NCBI GenBank assembly: GCA_016285075.1 | Contig: JAEEQB010000020.1 | Span: 1-64,000 of the forward strand | DNA from: Prevotella sp. | GTDB lineage: Bacteria > Bacteroidota > Bacteroidia > Bacteroidales > Bacteroidaceae | Length of the DNA stretch: 64,000 bases | Direction: 5' to 3' | Shown: piece after piece, positions 26,870-37,085 of the stretch | How positions within the stretch are numbered: the stretch's first letter is position 1 | Layout of the letters: every line of letters starts with the position of its first letter | Notes under the pieces: model-generated | The model's input: only the letters and a program-made list of their open reading frames with translations | The model's database searches: none | What the model was told of the DNA's origin: nothing | Translations under genes and position numbers: made by a program

Positions 26870-28276
26870 TTAATAGAACTTGAAGTAGCGGCGGGCATTG
26901 TTGTAGCTGATGTCCTCAACCATCTTACCCAACAACTCACGGTCGTCGGGCAGCAGTCCCTTCTCCACGTCATTACCTAACAGGTTGCAGAGAATGCGAC
27001 GGAAGTACTCATGGCGCGGATAAGAAAGGAACGACCGACTGTCGGTGAGCATACCCACAAAGCGGCTCAGCAGGCCAAGTACCGAGAGAGCGTTCATCTG
27101 ACGGATCATGCCATCCATCTGGTCATTGAACCACCAGCCCGAACCAAACTGGATCTTGCCAGGTTCGCCCCCTTGGAAATTGCCCAGCATGGTAGCAATC
27201 ACCTCGTTGGCACAAGGGTTCAACGTATATAATATGGTACGCGTGAGCTTTCCTTTCATGTTCAGCTTATTGAGGAACTTCGACATGGCACGTGCAGTGT
27301 TGAACTCGCCAATGGAATCGAAGCCCGTATCAGGCCCTAACTGATTGTACATGGCAGTGTTGTTGTCACGGATGGCACCATAGTGGAACTGCTGCGTCCA
27401 TCCTGCATCGGCGTCCATTTCTGCCATCACGGTAAGAAAACAGTTCTTGTACTGTCTTACCTCATACTCGGACAGTTGCTGACCACGCATGGCTTTCTCG
27501 AAGATGGTCTCAATCTGTGAATCCGTATAGTCCTCATCATAGAACTCCTCAATGCCGTGGTCTGAGAGCTTGGAACCCTGCTCGGCAAAGAAGTCATGAC
27601 GTTTCTGGAGTGCATCCACCATATCGGCGAACTTCACGATGCTAACACCCGATACACTGGCCAACTGTTCAACATACTTGGCAAATTCGGGCTTTTCTAT
27701 GTTCATGGCCTTGTCAGGACGCCAGGCAGGAATCATGATGGGGTCATCCTGGGCCTTATGCTTTGCATATTCGATATGGTTATGAAGGTCATCAACAGGG
27801 TCGTCGGTTGTGCAGACGCACTCCACATGGTAGTGTTTCATGAGACCACGTGCAGAGAACTCCGGCTTCTGAAGCTTCTCGTTGCACTCATCGAAGATTT
27901 CACGTGCAGTCTTTGGGCTCAGCAGCTTTTCAATGCCGAATGCAGTCTTCAGCTCCAAGTGAGTCCAGTGGTAAAGGGGGTTACGCAGCGTATAGGGTAC
28001 GGTCTCTGCCCACTTCTCAAACTTCTCCCAGTCGGTGGTGTCCTTTCCTGTGCAATAGCGCTCATCAACACCGTTTGTACGCATGGCACGCCACTTATAG
28101 TGGTCTCCGCCAAGCCACAGCTCAGTGATGCTCTTGAAACGATGGTCATTGGCAACCATTTCAGGAATAAGGTGACAGTGATAGTCGATAATAGGCATCT
28201 TGGATGCGTGGTTGTGATACAGGTCCTGGGCAATTTCTGTCTCCAGAACGAAGTTCTTGTCATTGAATTGTTTCAT
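26870..28276 (-). CDS. uxaC: Glucuronate/galacturonate isomerase
   Basis: 468 residues. Family motifs of UxaC are present: PIIDYHCHLIPE near the N-terminus (metal-type HxH), HYKWRAMRTNGV, the TTDDP motif, and FHYGAIRDNN. It interconverts D-glucuronate/D-fructuronate and D-galacturonate/D-tagaturonate in the cytoplasm. It is the only uronate-catabolism gene in view and fits the pectin locus 9 kb away, whose final products include galacturonate. Monocistronic with a promoter (TACCTTTG on the minus strand, 28320-28327). Confidence 0.95.
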   Translation of the reverse strand: MKQFNDKNFVLETEIAQDLYHNHASKMPIIDYHCHLIPEMVANDHRFKSITELWLGGDHYKWRAMRTNGVDERYCTGKDTTDWEKFEKWAETVPYTLRNPLYHWTHLELKTAFGIEKLLSPKTAREIFDECNEKLQKPEFSARGLMKHYHVECVCTTDDPVDDLHNHIEYAKHKAQDDPIMIPAWRPDKAMNIEKPEFAKYVEQLASVSGVSIVKFADMVDALQKRHDFFAEQGSKLSDHGIEEFYDEDYTDSQIETIFEKAMRGQQLSEYEVRQYKNCFLTVMAEMDADAGWTQQFHYGAIRDNNTAMYNQLGPDTGFDSIGEFNTARAMSKFLNKLNMKGKLTRTILYTLNPCANEVIATMLGNFQGGEPGKIQFGSGWWFNDQMDGMIRQMNALSVLGLLSRFVGMLTDSRSFLSYPRHEYFRRILCNLLGNDVEKGLLPDDRELLGKMVEDISYNNARRYFKFY

Positions 28277-28319
28277 GAGTTTTTAAGTTTTTAATTCTTC
28301 AATTCGTTGTTTTCTGATG

Positions 28320-28327
28320 CAAAGGTA
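28320..28327 (-). promoter_or_regulatory. -7 element of uxaC
   Basis: TACCTTTG on the minus strand, 44 bases before the uxaC start codon. Confidence 0.55.
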
Positions 28328-28367
28328 ATACTTTTCTTTGATATAAAATTCAACTTGGCAGAAAAAT

Positions 28368-28381
28368 TAACGTAAACGTTA
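28368..28381. promoter_or_regulatory. Candidate operator palindrome between uxaC and the tam genes
   Basis: TAACGTAAACGTTA: 6-base arms TAACGT/ACGTTA with a 2-base centre, the shape of many LacI-family operators. It sits about 40 bases upstream of the uxaC -7 element and 24 bases upstream of the plus-strand -7 element at 28405, so it could control either gene. No regulator gene is adjacent. Confidence 0.4.
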
Positions 28382-28404
28382 CCACTGCTTACATTTTTTT
28401 TTCA

Positions 28405-28412
28405 TACCTTTG
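28405..28412 (+). promoter_or_regulatory. -7 element of the secreted protein/tamB operon
   Basis: TACCTTTG, 31 bases before the ATG at 28444. An 8-codon reading frame (28421-28447) lies in the short leader and its TGA overlaps the gene's ATG. Confidence 0.6.
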
Positions 28413-28443
28413 CAAGCAGAATGTTCATGAAAAGAGAGATATT

Positions 28444-29037
28444 ATGAGAAATCCATCATCAAAGCCCCGTATTTCACTGCGGATGCTCGTTGTCACAGCA
28501 CTCATGAGTACATGCATCGGCCTATCGGCACAGGGTGTATTGAAAGAGAAAAACTACAGTGATGGCACACGGGTTTTACGCACTACGGAAGTACGCTACG
28601 CCAAGTCTGGCGGTGTGCTCAGTGCATCACAGAAAGTAGGCATGAGCTACATCACATTTGCCGAGGACAACAGCTCCACCTTTGCCATCGTCATGCCTCT
28701 GAACACCAATCATCGGCTTATCATTCCAACAGGCAGCCGCATGATTCTTTACCTGGAAAACGGTGAAACGTTAGAACTGATGAACGTCAAAGTCATAGAA
28801 CGTGGTGACAATCATACAGAGTTTAACCGTACTTATACCGTTCGCCCTGAATACGCCATCGATGCAGAACAGTTAGCCATACTGAATGAGCTGCAGGTGA
28901 CCAATATCCGTATTGAGACCGATGCTGAATGCATAGACATCAAGAAAGATAAATATCCCCGTTCATGGTCTTTCAACCGTATGGTTCAGCGATGTCACGA
29001 CGTTCTGGTTTGGAAACTGGCTGAAGAGAAATATTGA
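28444..29037 (+). CDS. Secreted protein of unknown function, first gene of the tam operon
   Basis: 197 residues. A signal peptide (hydrophobic core LVVTALMSTCIGLSA) ends near residue 29. The mature protein is mixed alpha/beta with many short strands (YITFAEDNSSTFAIVMPL, RLIIPTGSRMILYLENGETLEL) and no recognised domain. Its stop overlaps the TTG start of the TamB-like gene by 4 bases (aTTGA), so the two are translationally coupled. That suggests a periplasmic role connected with TamB/TamL, but this is inference from position only. Confidence 0.7.
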   Translation: MRNPSSKPRISLRMLVVTALMSTCIGLSAQGVLKEKNYSDGTRVLRTTEVRYAKSGGVLSASQKVGMSYITFAEDNSSTFAIVMPLNTNHRLIIPTGSRMILYLENGETLELMNVKVIERGDNHTEFNRTYTVRPEYAIDAEQLAILNELQVTNIRIETDAECIDIKKDKYPRSWSFNRMVQRCHDVLVWKLAEEKY

Positions 29038-32000
29038 GAAAGATACTGCTTTGGATCCTTGCCTTAGTGGCTGTGCCTGTACTGCTGTTTGCCGTATTGG
29101 CATTGCTGTTGTACCTGCCACCCGTTCAGAACTGGGCTGTTAGGCAGGTAACTGCTATGGTATCTGAGCAGACAGGAATGAACATTTCCGTGGGCTACAT
29201 CAGACTGAAATGGCCACTCGACTTGCAGATGGACGATTTCCTGGCTATCCACGAAAACGACACCATTGCCGACATGAGGCAACTGACGGTAGACGTACAG
29301 CTGAAGCCACTCTTTGACAACAGAATCGTAGTCAACAGTTTCGAAATACAACAAGCAAGGGTCAATACGAACGGTTTCCTGAGCGACCTTCAGGTGAAGG
29401 GACATCTGGGAAACCTGTCGGCCTGGTCCAAAGGCATTGACCTCAGGCAGCATAGCATTGAACTGAACGATGCCCAGCTAAGCCGTGCCCATTTCGATAT
29501 CTTACTAAGCGATACGGCACAGACAGACACTACGACAACCTCAGAGAACCCATGGTTCATCAAGTTCGACAAGGCTACCATCACCGACACAGGAATTACA
29601 CTCACCCTCCCTGGGTCCGATACCCCCATGAAAGCCTATGCAGGACTGCTGGCAGCTACCGACGGACAGATAGACTTGCTGCGGAGTCGCTACACCTTAG
29701 GCAGGCTGCGCTGGGAGAACGGCTCCTTTGACCCGCTCACCATCACTGCCATGCAGGCCGATTCCATAGAGGTGGACACTGCCACCGTGCGACTGCCGTT
29801 CCTGACACTGAAGACCCCCGATTCTGACATCCAGGCAGAAACGGTGTGTGATCTGAACGTTGTCGACAGCCTGCATCCCGGACAACTGCACCTCAGGCTG
29901 AATGCACAGATAGGCAAGCAAGACATCATCAGAATAGCCGACAGCCCGTTCGTCACTGCCGACCTGATTCCTAGGAAGTTCCTTAGAGACTATCCTAACC
30001 ACCCCTTGCAAATTATAGGGTCTGCCGACGGTAATCTGAAGGAGCTGACCTTTACAGGGCTCAACATTGACCTGCCTACCGCTTTCCACATCAGTGCCAG
30101 CGGACAGGCCAGTAACCTCATGAATCCTGACTCGCTGAAAGCAAATGTCAGCTTGAAAGCCAGAAGCCTCGACCTGGGCTTTCTCACTTCACTACTTCCT
30201 CCGAAGGCATTGTCCGGCTATCAGGTTCCCAAGAGCATGACACTGGAGGGAAACTTCAACACCAATGGTCAGCAGTATGATGCAGACTTCATCTTCCGTG
30301 AGGGTTCAGGAATCATTAAAGGGAAAGGCGCATACAACAATGTCACAACCACTTACAATGCCGACATAAGAATCAGTCAGCTTAATGTCCATCATTTCAT
30401 GCCGCATGACTCCATCTACCAGGTCTCAGCTGCGGTGAAGGTCAAGGGCAATGGTTTCGACTTCTTCAAAAGCAACAGCCGTCTGACCGCCGATGCCACC
30501 ATCAGCCAGTTAAGATACGGTCATTGGGACATCAGTGGCGTAACGGCAAACGGCGTCCTCAAGAACGGTCGTGCCCAGTTTGACCTCAGCAGTCAGAATT
30601 CCCTCCTCAACGGTACTGCCAGCATTGATGCACTGCTCAGCTCCAAGAAGCTGCAGGCAACCATCAGCGCCGACATCCGGCAGGCAGACCTCTATCGGCT
30701 CCGTCTCAGCGGCGGTGACGAAATTGCAATAGGTCTCTGCGGACATGTCGACGTAACCAGCGACATGAAGAAGAGCCACCACGTCAGCGGACTCATTGGC
30801 GAACTCAGTCTGAAGACTCCCCGAAGGACATACCGCCCGGAAGACATCGGTCTGCTCATCAATACCACAAAGGATACTACCTACGTGCGAGCCCAAAGTG
30901 GAGACCTCATCCTGAAACTCGATGGCAGCGGTGGCTATGAACACCTGATAAGCCAACTGACAGCCATTGCCGACACCATGCAGTCACAATATCAGAAGAA
31001 GGTGATAGACCAGCCACAAATCAAGGCGATGCTCCCTACCCTCCGTATTTATGCAGAAAGCCGTTCCACCAATCCGTTGGCCTTCATCCTCCGTTCCAAG
31101 AACATCACCTTTAAAGAAGCATTGCTGGATATGTCTATGTCGCCCATAACAGGCATCAACGGCAAGTCTTACGTCCACTCCCTTGTCTACGACAGCACCC
31201 GCATCGACACCATCAGTCTGAACCTCACACAGCGAGGTGAGCGTCTGAGCTATCAGGCACACGTGACCAACAACAGGAAGAACCCGCAGTTTGTGTTCAA
31301 GGCCCTGCTCGACGGTCATTTCACCGAGCACGGCGCATTGGCAGGCCTGCGCTATTACGACGACCGTGGTCAGATGGGTATACGCCTGGGAGCATCTGCC
31401 TCGATGGAACACGGAGGCATCCGTATGCGCCTCATGCCCGAACGTCCTACCATAGGCTACAAGGTGTTCAATCTTAACGAAGACAACTACGTCTTCCTTG
31501 GCAGTAACCAGCGTCTTCAGGCCAAAGTTGACCTGATTGCCGACGATGGAACAGGTGTCAAGCTTTACACCAGCGAAGAACAGGATTCCACTTACCTTCA
31601 AGACCTTACTCTCTCTTTAAATAAATTCAATTTGGATGACCTGACCTCAGTACTTCCCTATATGCCCAGAATCAGCGGACTGATGAACGGTGACTTCCAC
31701 ATCGTGCAGGACAGGGAAGAGAAGATATCTGTCGTCTCCGACTTGGCTGTCCAGCAGATGGCCTATGAGAGTTCACTCATTGGCAATCTCAGCACCGAAC
31801 TGGTGTATCTGCAACGCGAGGACGAAGGCCATGCCATAGAAGCACGTCTGATGCTCAACGACGAGGAGTTCGGTTTCCTTAGAGGTACTTACTGGTCTAC
31901 GCCCACTTCCCAGCATCCTGATCCCAAGTCCATTGATGCAACTTTCGAGATGACCCGCCTGCCCCTTTCGCTGGTCAACGGCATGGTGCCCGACCAGATT

Positions 32001-33551
32001 GTGGGTCTCGACGGTTATGGTGAAGGCACCCTCACCATCCACGGTACCACAGACAAACCCGTCATCGACGGAGAAGTACTGCTGGACTCTGCCTATCTGG
32101 TCAGCCTGCCCTACAACATCCGCATGCGCTTCGACAATGACCCCGTACGCATTGTCGGCTCCCACCTGCTCATTGAGAATTTTGGACTCTACGCCTACAA
32201 CAACGAGCCATTGAACATGATGGGTGAGATAGATTTCAGCGATTTGGACCACATGACTATGGACATGCGCATGAGAGCCACCAACCTGCTGCTCATCAAT
32301 GCCCGCCAGACTCCCAAGTCACTGGCTTTCGGTAAGGCATACGTCAACTTCTACTCCCGGCTGCAGGGACCGCTGGAATCACTGCGCATGCGAGGAAGGC
32401 TGGACGTGCTCGGTACAACCGACCTCACTTACATGCTGCTGGACTCTCCACTGTCTACCGATAACAGGATGGAGGAGCTTGTACGCTTTGTCGACTTCAA
32501 CGACACCACCCAGGTGGTTGTTACCCGCCCAGTGCCTAAGGGGCTCGATGCCGACCTCACCGTCAGTGTGTCGCAGGGTGCCCACATCCTCTGCAATCTC
32601 AACACCGAGCAGACCAACTACATAGACCTCATGGGTGGCGGTGACCTGCGCATGCGCTACAATCAGGACGGACTATCGCTCACAGGCCGCTATACGCTCT
32701 CCAATGGTCTCATGAAATATTCACTACCCGTCATTCCGCTGAAGACATTTACCATACAAGACGGCAGCTATGTGGAATTCACCGGTGATGCCATGAACCC
32801 AAGGCTGAACATCACCGCTACCGAGCGCACACGTGCCATGGTGAACGACCAGAGCGGACAGAGCCGCCCCGTGAGCTTTGACTGCGGCGTCATCATCACC
32901 AAGACCCTTGCCGACATGGGGTTGCAGTTCATCATCTCAGCACCCGAAGACATGGTCATTGGAAGCGAGCTGCTTTCCATGTCAGTCGAAGAGCGTGGAA
33001 AGATTGCCGTTACCATGCTTACCACGGGCATGTATCTGGCCGATGGCAACACCAGCGGGTTCTCCATGAACGGTGCCCTCAGCTCGTTCCTGCAGAGCGA
33101 GATCAACCAGATCACAGGTTCTGCCCTGAAGACCCTTGACTTACAGGTAGGTCTCGACAATGCCACCGACGCCTCGGGACAGATGCATACCGACTACTCG
33201 TTCCGTTTCTCCAAACGTCTGTGGAACAACCGGCTCAGTATACAGTTGGGCGGAAAAGTGTCCACTGGTAACAGCGAAGCCATGGGCCAGCAGCAGTCGT
33301 TCTTCGACAATGTCACTATGGAGTACCGCCTGGACCAGAGCGCCCAGAAGAACATCAGGCTCTTCTACAACCAGAATGTCTACGACTGGCTCGAAGGCTA
33401 TACCGGCGAATATGGCGGTGGCTTCTTGTGGCGCCGCAAGATGGACACCCTACTCGACATCTTCAAGATTTTCAAGAAAGACCAGCCACAGCCCATGCCT
33501 CTCAGGCGTGACGGTATGCGGACAGACTCCACACGAACAGTACGCCCATGA
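29034..33551 (+). CDS. TamB-like translocation/assembly module protein (DUF490)
   Basis: 1505 residues. An N-terminal membrane anchor (residues 3-28, ILLWILALVAVPVLLFAV) is followed by an AsmA-like start (VSEQTGMNISVGYIRLKWPLDL) and a very long stretch of repeating beta strands, ending in the conserved TamB C-terminal domain (about 1050-1480, with LDVLGTTDLTYML, GGDLRMRYNQDGLSLTGRYTLSNG, SSFLQSEINQITG). TamB-family proteins span the periplasm and act with an Omp85 partner in outer-membrane assembly or lipid transport. The start is TTG, overlapping the previous stop; the next gene overlaps by ATGA. Confidence 0.9.
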   Translation: MRKILLWILALVAVPVLLFAVLALLLYLPPVQNWAVRQVTAMVSEQTGMNISVGYIRLKWPLDLQMDDFLAIHENDTIADMRQLTVDVQLKPLFDNRIVVNSFEIQQARVNTNGFLSDLQVKGHLGNLSAWSKGIDLRQHSIELNDAQLSRAHFDILLSDTAQTDTTTTSENPWFIKFDKATITDTGITLTLPGSDTPMKAYAGLLAATDGQIDLLRSRYTLGRLRWENGSFDPLTITAMQADSIEVDTATVRLPFLTLKTPDSDIQAETVCDLNVVDSLHPGQLHLRLNAQIGKQDIIRIADSPFVTADLIPRKFLRDYPNHPLQIIGSADGNLKELTFTGLNIDLPTAFHISASGQASNLMNPDSLKANVSLKARSLDLGFLTSLLPPKALSGYQVPKSMTLEGNFNTNGQQYDADFIFREGSGIIKGKGAYNNVTTTYNADIRISQLNVHHFMPHDSIYQVSAAVKVKGNGFDFFKSNSRLTADATISQLRYGHWDISGVTANGVLKNGRAQFDLSSQNSLLNGTASIDALLSSKKLQATISADIRQADLYRLRLSGGDEIAIGLCGHVDVTSDMKKSHHVSGLIGELSLKTPRRTYRPEDIGLLINTTKDTTYVRAQSGDLILKLDGSGGYEHLISQLTAIADTMQSQYQKKVIDQPQIKAMLPTLRIYAESRSTNPLAFILRSKNITFKEALLDMSMSPITGINGKSYVHSLVYDSTRIDTISLNLTQRGERLSYQAHVTNNRKNPQFVFKALLDGHFTEHGALAGLRYYDDRGQMGIRLGASASMEHGGIRMRLMPERPTIGYKVFNLNEDNYVFLGSNQRLQAKVDLIADDGTGVKLYTSEEQDSTYLQDLTLSLNKFNLDDLTSVLPYMPRISGLMNGDFHIVQDREEKISVVSDLAVQQMAYESSLIGNLSTELVYLQREDEGHAIEARLMLNDEEFGFLRGTYWSTPTSQHPDPKSIDATFEMTRLPLSLVNGMVPDQIVGLDGYGEGTLTIHGTTDKPVIDGEVLLDSAYLVSLPYNIRMRFDNDPVRIVGSHLLIENFGLYAYNNEPLNMMGEIDFSDLDHMTMDMRMRATNLLLINARQTPKSLAFGKAYVNFYSRLQGPLESLRMRGRLDVLGTTDLTYMLLDSPLSTDNRMEELVRFVDFNDTTQVVVTRPVPKGLDADLTVSVSQGAHILCNLNTEQTNYIDLMGGGDLRMRYNQDGLSLTGRYTLSNGLMKYSLPVIPLKTFTIQDGSYVEFTGDAMNPRLNITATERTRAMVNDQSGQSRPVSFDCGVIITKTLADMGLQFIISAPEDMVIGSELLSMSVEERGKIAVTMLTTGMYLADGNTSGFSMNGALSSFLQSEINQITGSALKTLDLQVGLDNATDASGQMHTDYSFRFSKRLWNNRLSIQLGGKVSTGNSEAMGQQQSFFDNVTMEYRLDQSAQKNIRLFYNQNVYDWLEGYTGEYGGGFLWRRKMDTLLDIFKIFKKDQPQPMPLRRDGMRTDSTRTVRP

Positions 33552-35947
33552 GAAAGATATTCATACTTCTGTTGATTCCCACCCTGCTGGCAGCCTGTTC
33601 CACCACCAGCAGCATCCCTGAGGGCGAGCGGCTCTTCACGGGACTCACCCGCATTGACTATGCCGACGATGACGGTACTCAGCATGCCGAGGACATGAAG
33701 GAGGAAATCGAGGTGGCGCTGTCCACCACCCCCAACGGCTCTCTCTTCGGCTCGCCCTACTACAGTTCACCCTTCCCCATCGGTTTGTGGATATGGAATG
33801 CATATTCCCAGAAGAACTCAGTCTTTGCACGCTGGATGACCAAATCGTTCGGCAGGCAGCCTGTGCTCATGAGCCAGGTCAATCCTGCATTACGTGCCTC
33901 CGTGGCCCGTTCGGTGCTGAAGAACAACGGCTACTTCCGTGGCAATGTGACCTATGAGACCGTGCCCCAGCGCAATCCGCGCAAGAGCAAGCTAAGCTAC
34001 ACTGTGCACCTCGACTCCCTCTTCACTTACGATTCCATTGTCTATACAGGATTCCCCGATGCCATCCGTCAGCTCATCGACTCAGCATCCATCTCGTCCA
34101 CTATACAGCATTCTTCATCCGACACGCTTCTTTCCACGCCTCCCAAGCCTTTCACCGCTGCAGCTCTGGAGAGTGAACGCAACCGCATCACCTCTCTGCT
34201 GCGCAACAATGGCTACTACTACTTCAACTCCTCCTACCTGTCGTTCCTGGCCGACACGTTTGCCACGCCCGGACACGCATTGTTGAGGCTTCATATGTCA
34301 GAGGAGACACCCACCGAGGCCCTCCGGCAGTGGTATATCGGCAACACCAGCATACAGTTGCGGCGCACCATGCGCGAGCAGCTCGATGACAGCACCGTAC
34401 GCCGCCATCTCCATGTCTACTATAATGGCAAGCACTCCCCCATCCGTCCGAGTGTCATCCTGAAAGACATGCGCTTGCGTCCTCGTCGTCTCTACAGTTA
34501 CGACGATCACCTGCAGTCTGTCAGCCGTCTCAGTGCCAACGGAGTGTTCTCTTCCGTCGATGTGCAGTTCAATCCCAGACCTCTCACCGACACCCTCGAC
34601 CTCACCCTCAACTGCACGTTCGACAAGCCCTACGACTTCTACGTCGAGACCTCGCTGGTGGGGCGCACCATCGGACGCTACGGGCCAGAGATGAAGCTAG
34701 GTGTCACCCGTCGCAATGCCTTCCACGGTGCCGAAAAGCTCGACATCAACCTCCACGGTTCCTACGAATGGCAGTCCTCCGGCGGTTCCTCTGCCAACAG
34801 CTATCAGTATGGTGCCGATGCCAGCGTCGAATTCCCACGCATCATACTGCCTTGGGAGCTCACCGAGAAGCGTCCCAAGCGCCGACCCTCCAGCACAGCA
34901 TTCACACCTCTGCGCTCCACCCTGCTCAAGGCGTCAACAGACATTGTGCGGCGACCAGGTTACTACAAGATGCACATCGTCAGCGGGGAATACACCTACC
35001 AGTGGCAGTCCTCGCCACAGACCAGCCATCAGCTGTCGCCCCTCATCCTGAAGTACCAATTCATGAACAGCCACACGCTGGAGTTCGACTCCATCACCAG
35101 CGAAAACCCCTACCTCATGACTACCATGAGCGACTATTTCATACCCAAGATACGTTACACCCATACCTATACCAGTCCCGCCTCCTATCGCAACCCCATC
35201 CGCTGGGAAACCACCGTCGAGGAGGCAGGCACCCTCACCTCACTGGGCTACATGCTGGGCGGGCACAAGTGGAACGAGAAGCAGAAGCAGCTCTTCAAGA
35301 ACCCCTACTCCCAGTTTGTAAGAATCGAGACAGACTTCACCAAGACCTGGACGCTCGGGGCCTCGCAAAGCCTTGTGGGTCACCTGAACGCAGGTTTCAT
35401 ACGCTGCTTCGGCAACAGCACCGACACACCCTTCAGCGAGACATTCTATGCAGGTGGTGCCAACAGCATCCGCGCCTTCTCTGTCCGCAGCATAGGCCCA
35501 GGAGCCTTCCAAGGCATTCCTGGCGACCGCCAGTTCAACTATGTCATGCAGAACGGCGACATCAAATTCATTGGCAACCTGGAATACCGCACCCGTCTGT
35601 TCGGCAATCTCCACGGAGCACTCTTCCTCGATGTGGGTAACGTGTGGAATTGGGACGATCTGACACTCCCTGCACCCGAAGAAGATGATGATCTGGAAAC
35701 ACAGCTGGCCACATTTATTCTCAACCAGTGGTTCAGCAACACCTCTCTGCGCAGCCGTACCTTCTTCCAGCAGATAGCACTCGGCACAGGTGCAGGACTG
35801 CGCTACGACCTGGGGTTCCTTGTCGTACGTATTGACTGGGGGCTGGCACTCCATGCTCCCTACGACACAGGACGTTCCGGCTACTTCAACATCAACAGGT
35901 TCCGCGACGCCCACACCCTGCATCTCGCCATAGGCTACCCCTTCTGA
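33548..35947 (+). CDS. TamL-like Omp85 outer-membrane lipoprotein
   Basis: 799 residues. The signal peptide ends in the lipobox LAAC (Cys 16), the feature that marks Bacteroidota TamL as opposed to proteobacterial TamA. POTRA-like segments fill about residues 40-360 (KNNGYFRGNVTYETV, RNNGYYYFNSSYL, RLSANGVFSSVDVQF). The C-terminal Omp85 barrel includes GRTIGRYGPEMKLGVTRRNAFHGAE and FYAGGANSIRAFSVRSIGPG (the conserved VRGY-type loop reads IRAF). It is coupled to tamB by a 4-base overlap and should form the outer-membrane half of that complex. Confidence 0.9.
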   Translation: MRKIFILLLIPTLLAACSTTSSIPEGERLFTGLTRIDYADDDGTQHAEDMKEEIEVALSTTPNGSLFGSPYYSSPFPIGLWIWNAYSQKNSVFARWMTKSFGRQPVLMSQVNPALRASVARSVLKNNGYFRGNVTYETVPQRNPRKSKLSYTVHLDSLFTYDSIVYTGFPDAIRQLIDSASISSTIQHSSSDTLLSTPPKPFTAAALESERNRITSLLRNNGYYYFNSSYLSFLADTFATPGHALLRLHMSEETPTEALRQWYIGNTSIQLRRTMREQLDDSTVRRHLHVYYNGKHSPIRPSVILKDMRLRPRRLYSYDDHLQSVSRLSANGVFSSVDVQFNPRPLTDTLDLTLNCTFDKPYDFYVETSLVGRTIGRYGPEMKLGVTRRNAFHGAEKLDINLHGSYEWQSSGGSSANSYQYGADASVEFPRIILPWELTEKRPKRRPSSTAFTPLRSTLLKASTDIVRRPGYYKMHIVSGEYTYQWQSSPQTSHQLSPLILKYQFMNSHTLEFDSITSENPYLMTTMSDYFIPKIRYTHTYTSPASYRNPIRWETTVEEAGTLTSLGYMLGGHKWNEKQKQLFKNPYSQFVRIETDFTKTWTLGASQSLVGHLNAGFIRCFGNSTDTPFSETFYAGGANSIRAFSVRSIGPGAFQGIPGDRQFNYVMQNGDIKFIGNLEYRTRLFGNLHGALFLDVGNVWNWDDLTLPAPEEDDDLETQLATFILNQWFSNTSLRSRTFFQQIALGTGAGLRYDLGFLVVRIDWGLALHAPYDTGRSGYFNINRFRDAHTLHLAIGYPF

Positions 35948-35988
35948 TTCACACCCCATTCCTCACCACCCATTCCATCTACACACAC

Positions 35989-37014
35989 ATGACCAAAGTA
36001 CTACTCATCTACACTGGCGGCACCATCGGCATGCACCGTAATCCACTGACCGCAGCCCTCGAACCCTTCAACTTCGAACACCTGTTGCAGAACGTCCCGG
36101 AACTATCGGAGTTCTCCACCCAGATTGATACCTACCAGTTCCAACCTCCCATCGACTCCAGCGACATGTCACCTGCCCGTTGGACAGATATAGCCCATGT
36201 CATTGCCGACCATTACGATGCCTACGACGGTTTTGTCGTACTACACGGCACCGACACCATGGCCTATACAGCCTCTGCCCTCTCCTACATGCTCGAGAAC
36301 CTCACCAAGCCCGTCATCTTCACAGGCAGCCAGCTACCTATCGGACAGCTAAGAACCGACGGCAAGGAGAACCTCATCACAAGCATCGAGATTGCCTCGT
36401 CGAAAGACAGTGAAGGCCATGCACGCGTACCCGAAGTGGGCATCTACTTCGGTGGTCACTTGCTGCGCGGCAACCGCACCACCAAGCAGAGCGCCGAGGA
36501 GTTCAACGCCTTCGAGTCGTTCAACTATCCCCACCTTGTCGATGCAGGAGTCAACATCACCTACCATCAGGCACGCATCCTCAAGCCCAACTACCTTCTA
36601 CCCATGACCCCACACTTCAGCCTCGACAACAACGTCATCATCTTCAGTCTCTTCCCTGGCATACGCGAAGACCTCATACGCCACATCATCCACACACCCA
36701 ACCTTAAGGCCATCGTCATGCGCACCTTCGGCAGCGGCAACGCACCTCAGTCCCCCTGGCTGCTCAATGCGCTCAAGGAAGGCACTGCCAACGGCAAGGT
36801 CATTGTCAACATCAGCCAGTGCATGCAGGGTGCTGTCGAAATGTCGCGCTACGACTGCGGCTATCACCTCCAGCAGGCAGGTGTAGTCAGCGGTTTCGAC
36901 AGCACCGTCGAGAGTGCGGTCACCAAGCTCATGTTCCTCCAGGCACGCTACACCGACCCCGAGGAAATACGCCACTACATGACACAAAGCATCCGTGGCG
37001 AAATCTGCAAGTAA
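35989..37014 (+). CDS. ansA: Type I (cytoplasmic) L-asparaginase
   Basis: 341 residues. It carries both asparaginase signatures, LLIYTGGTIGM near the N-terminus with the catalytic Thr and VLHGTDTMAYTASAL with the second Thr and Asp. There is no signal peptide. It hydrolyses asparagine to aspartate and ammonia. It lies 41 bases after tamL without a visible promoter, so it may share the transcript. Confidence 0.93.
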   Translation: MTKVLLIYTGGTIGMHRNPLTAALEPFNFEHLLQNVPELSEFSTQIDTYQFQPPIDSSDMSPARWTDIAHVIADHYDAYDGFVVLHGTDTMAYTASALSYMLENLTKPVIFTGSQLPIGQLRTDGKENLITSIEIASSKDSEGHARVPEVGIYFGGHLLRGNRTTKQSAEEFNAFESFNYPHLVDAGVNITYHQARILKPNYLLPMTPHFSLDNNVIIFSLFPGIREDLIRHIIHTPNLKAIVMRTFGSGNAPQSPWLLNALKEGTANGKVIVNISQCMQGAVEMSRYDCGYHLQQAGVVSGFDSTVESAVTKLMFLQARYTDPEEIRHYMTQSIRGEICK

Positions 37015-37085
37015 AACGGATATTTAATTGTAAAGAGACGCCACCCCTCTTCCGCGATGGCTACAACCCTCTTCAGTTGTCTTTT

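Noticed and set aside
34768..35640. Long 290-residue frame inside tamL
   Set aside because: It is a frame-shifted shadow of a clearly conserved Omp85 gene, with low-complexity His/Pro/Arg composition.
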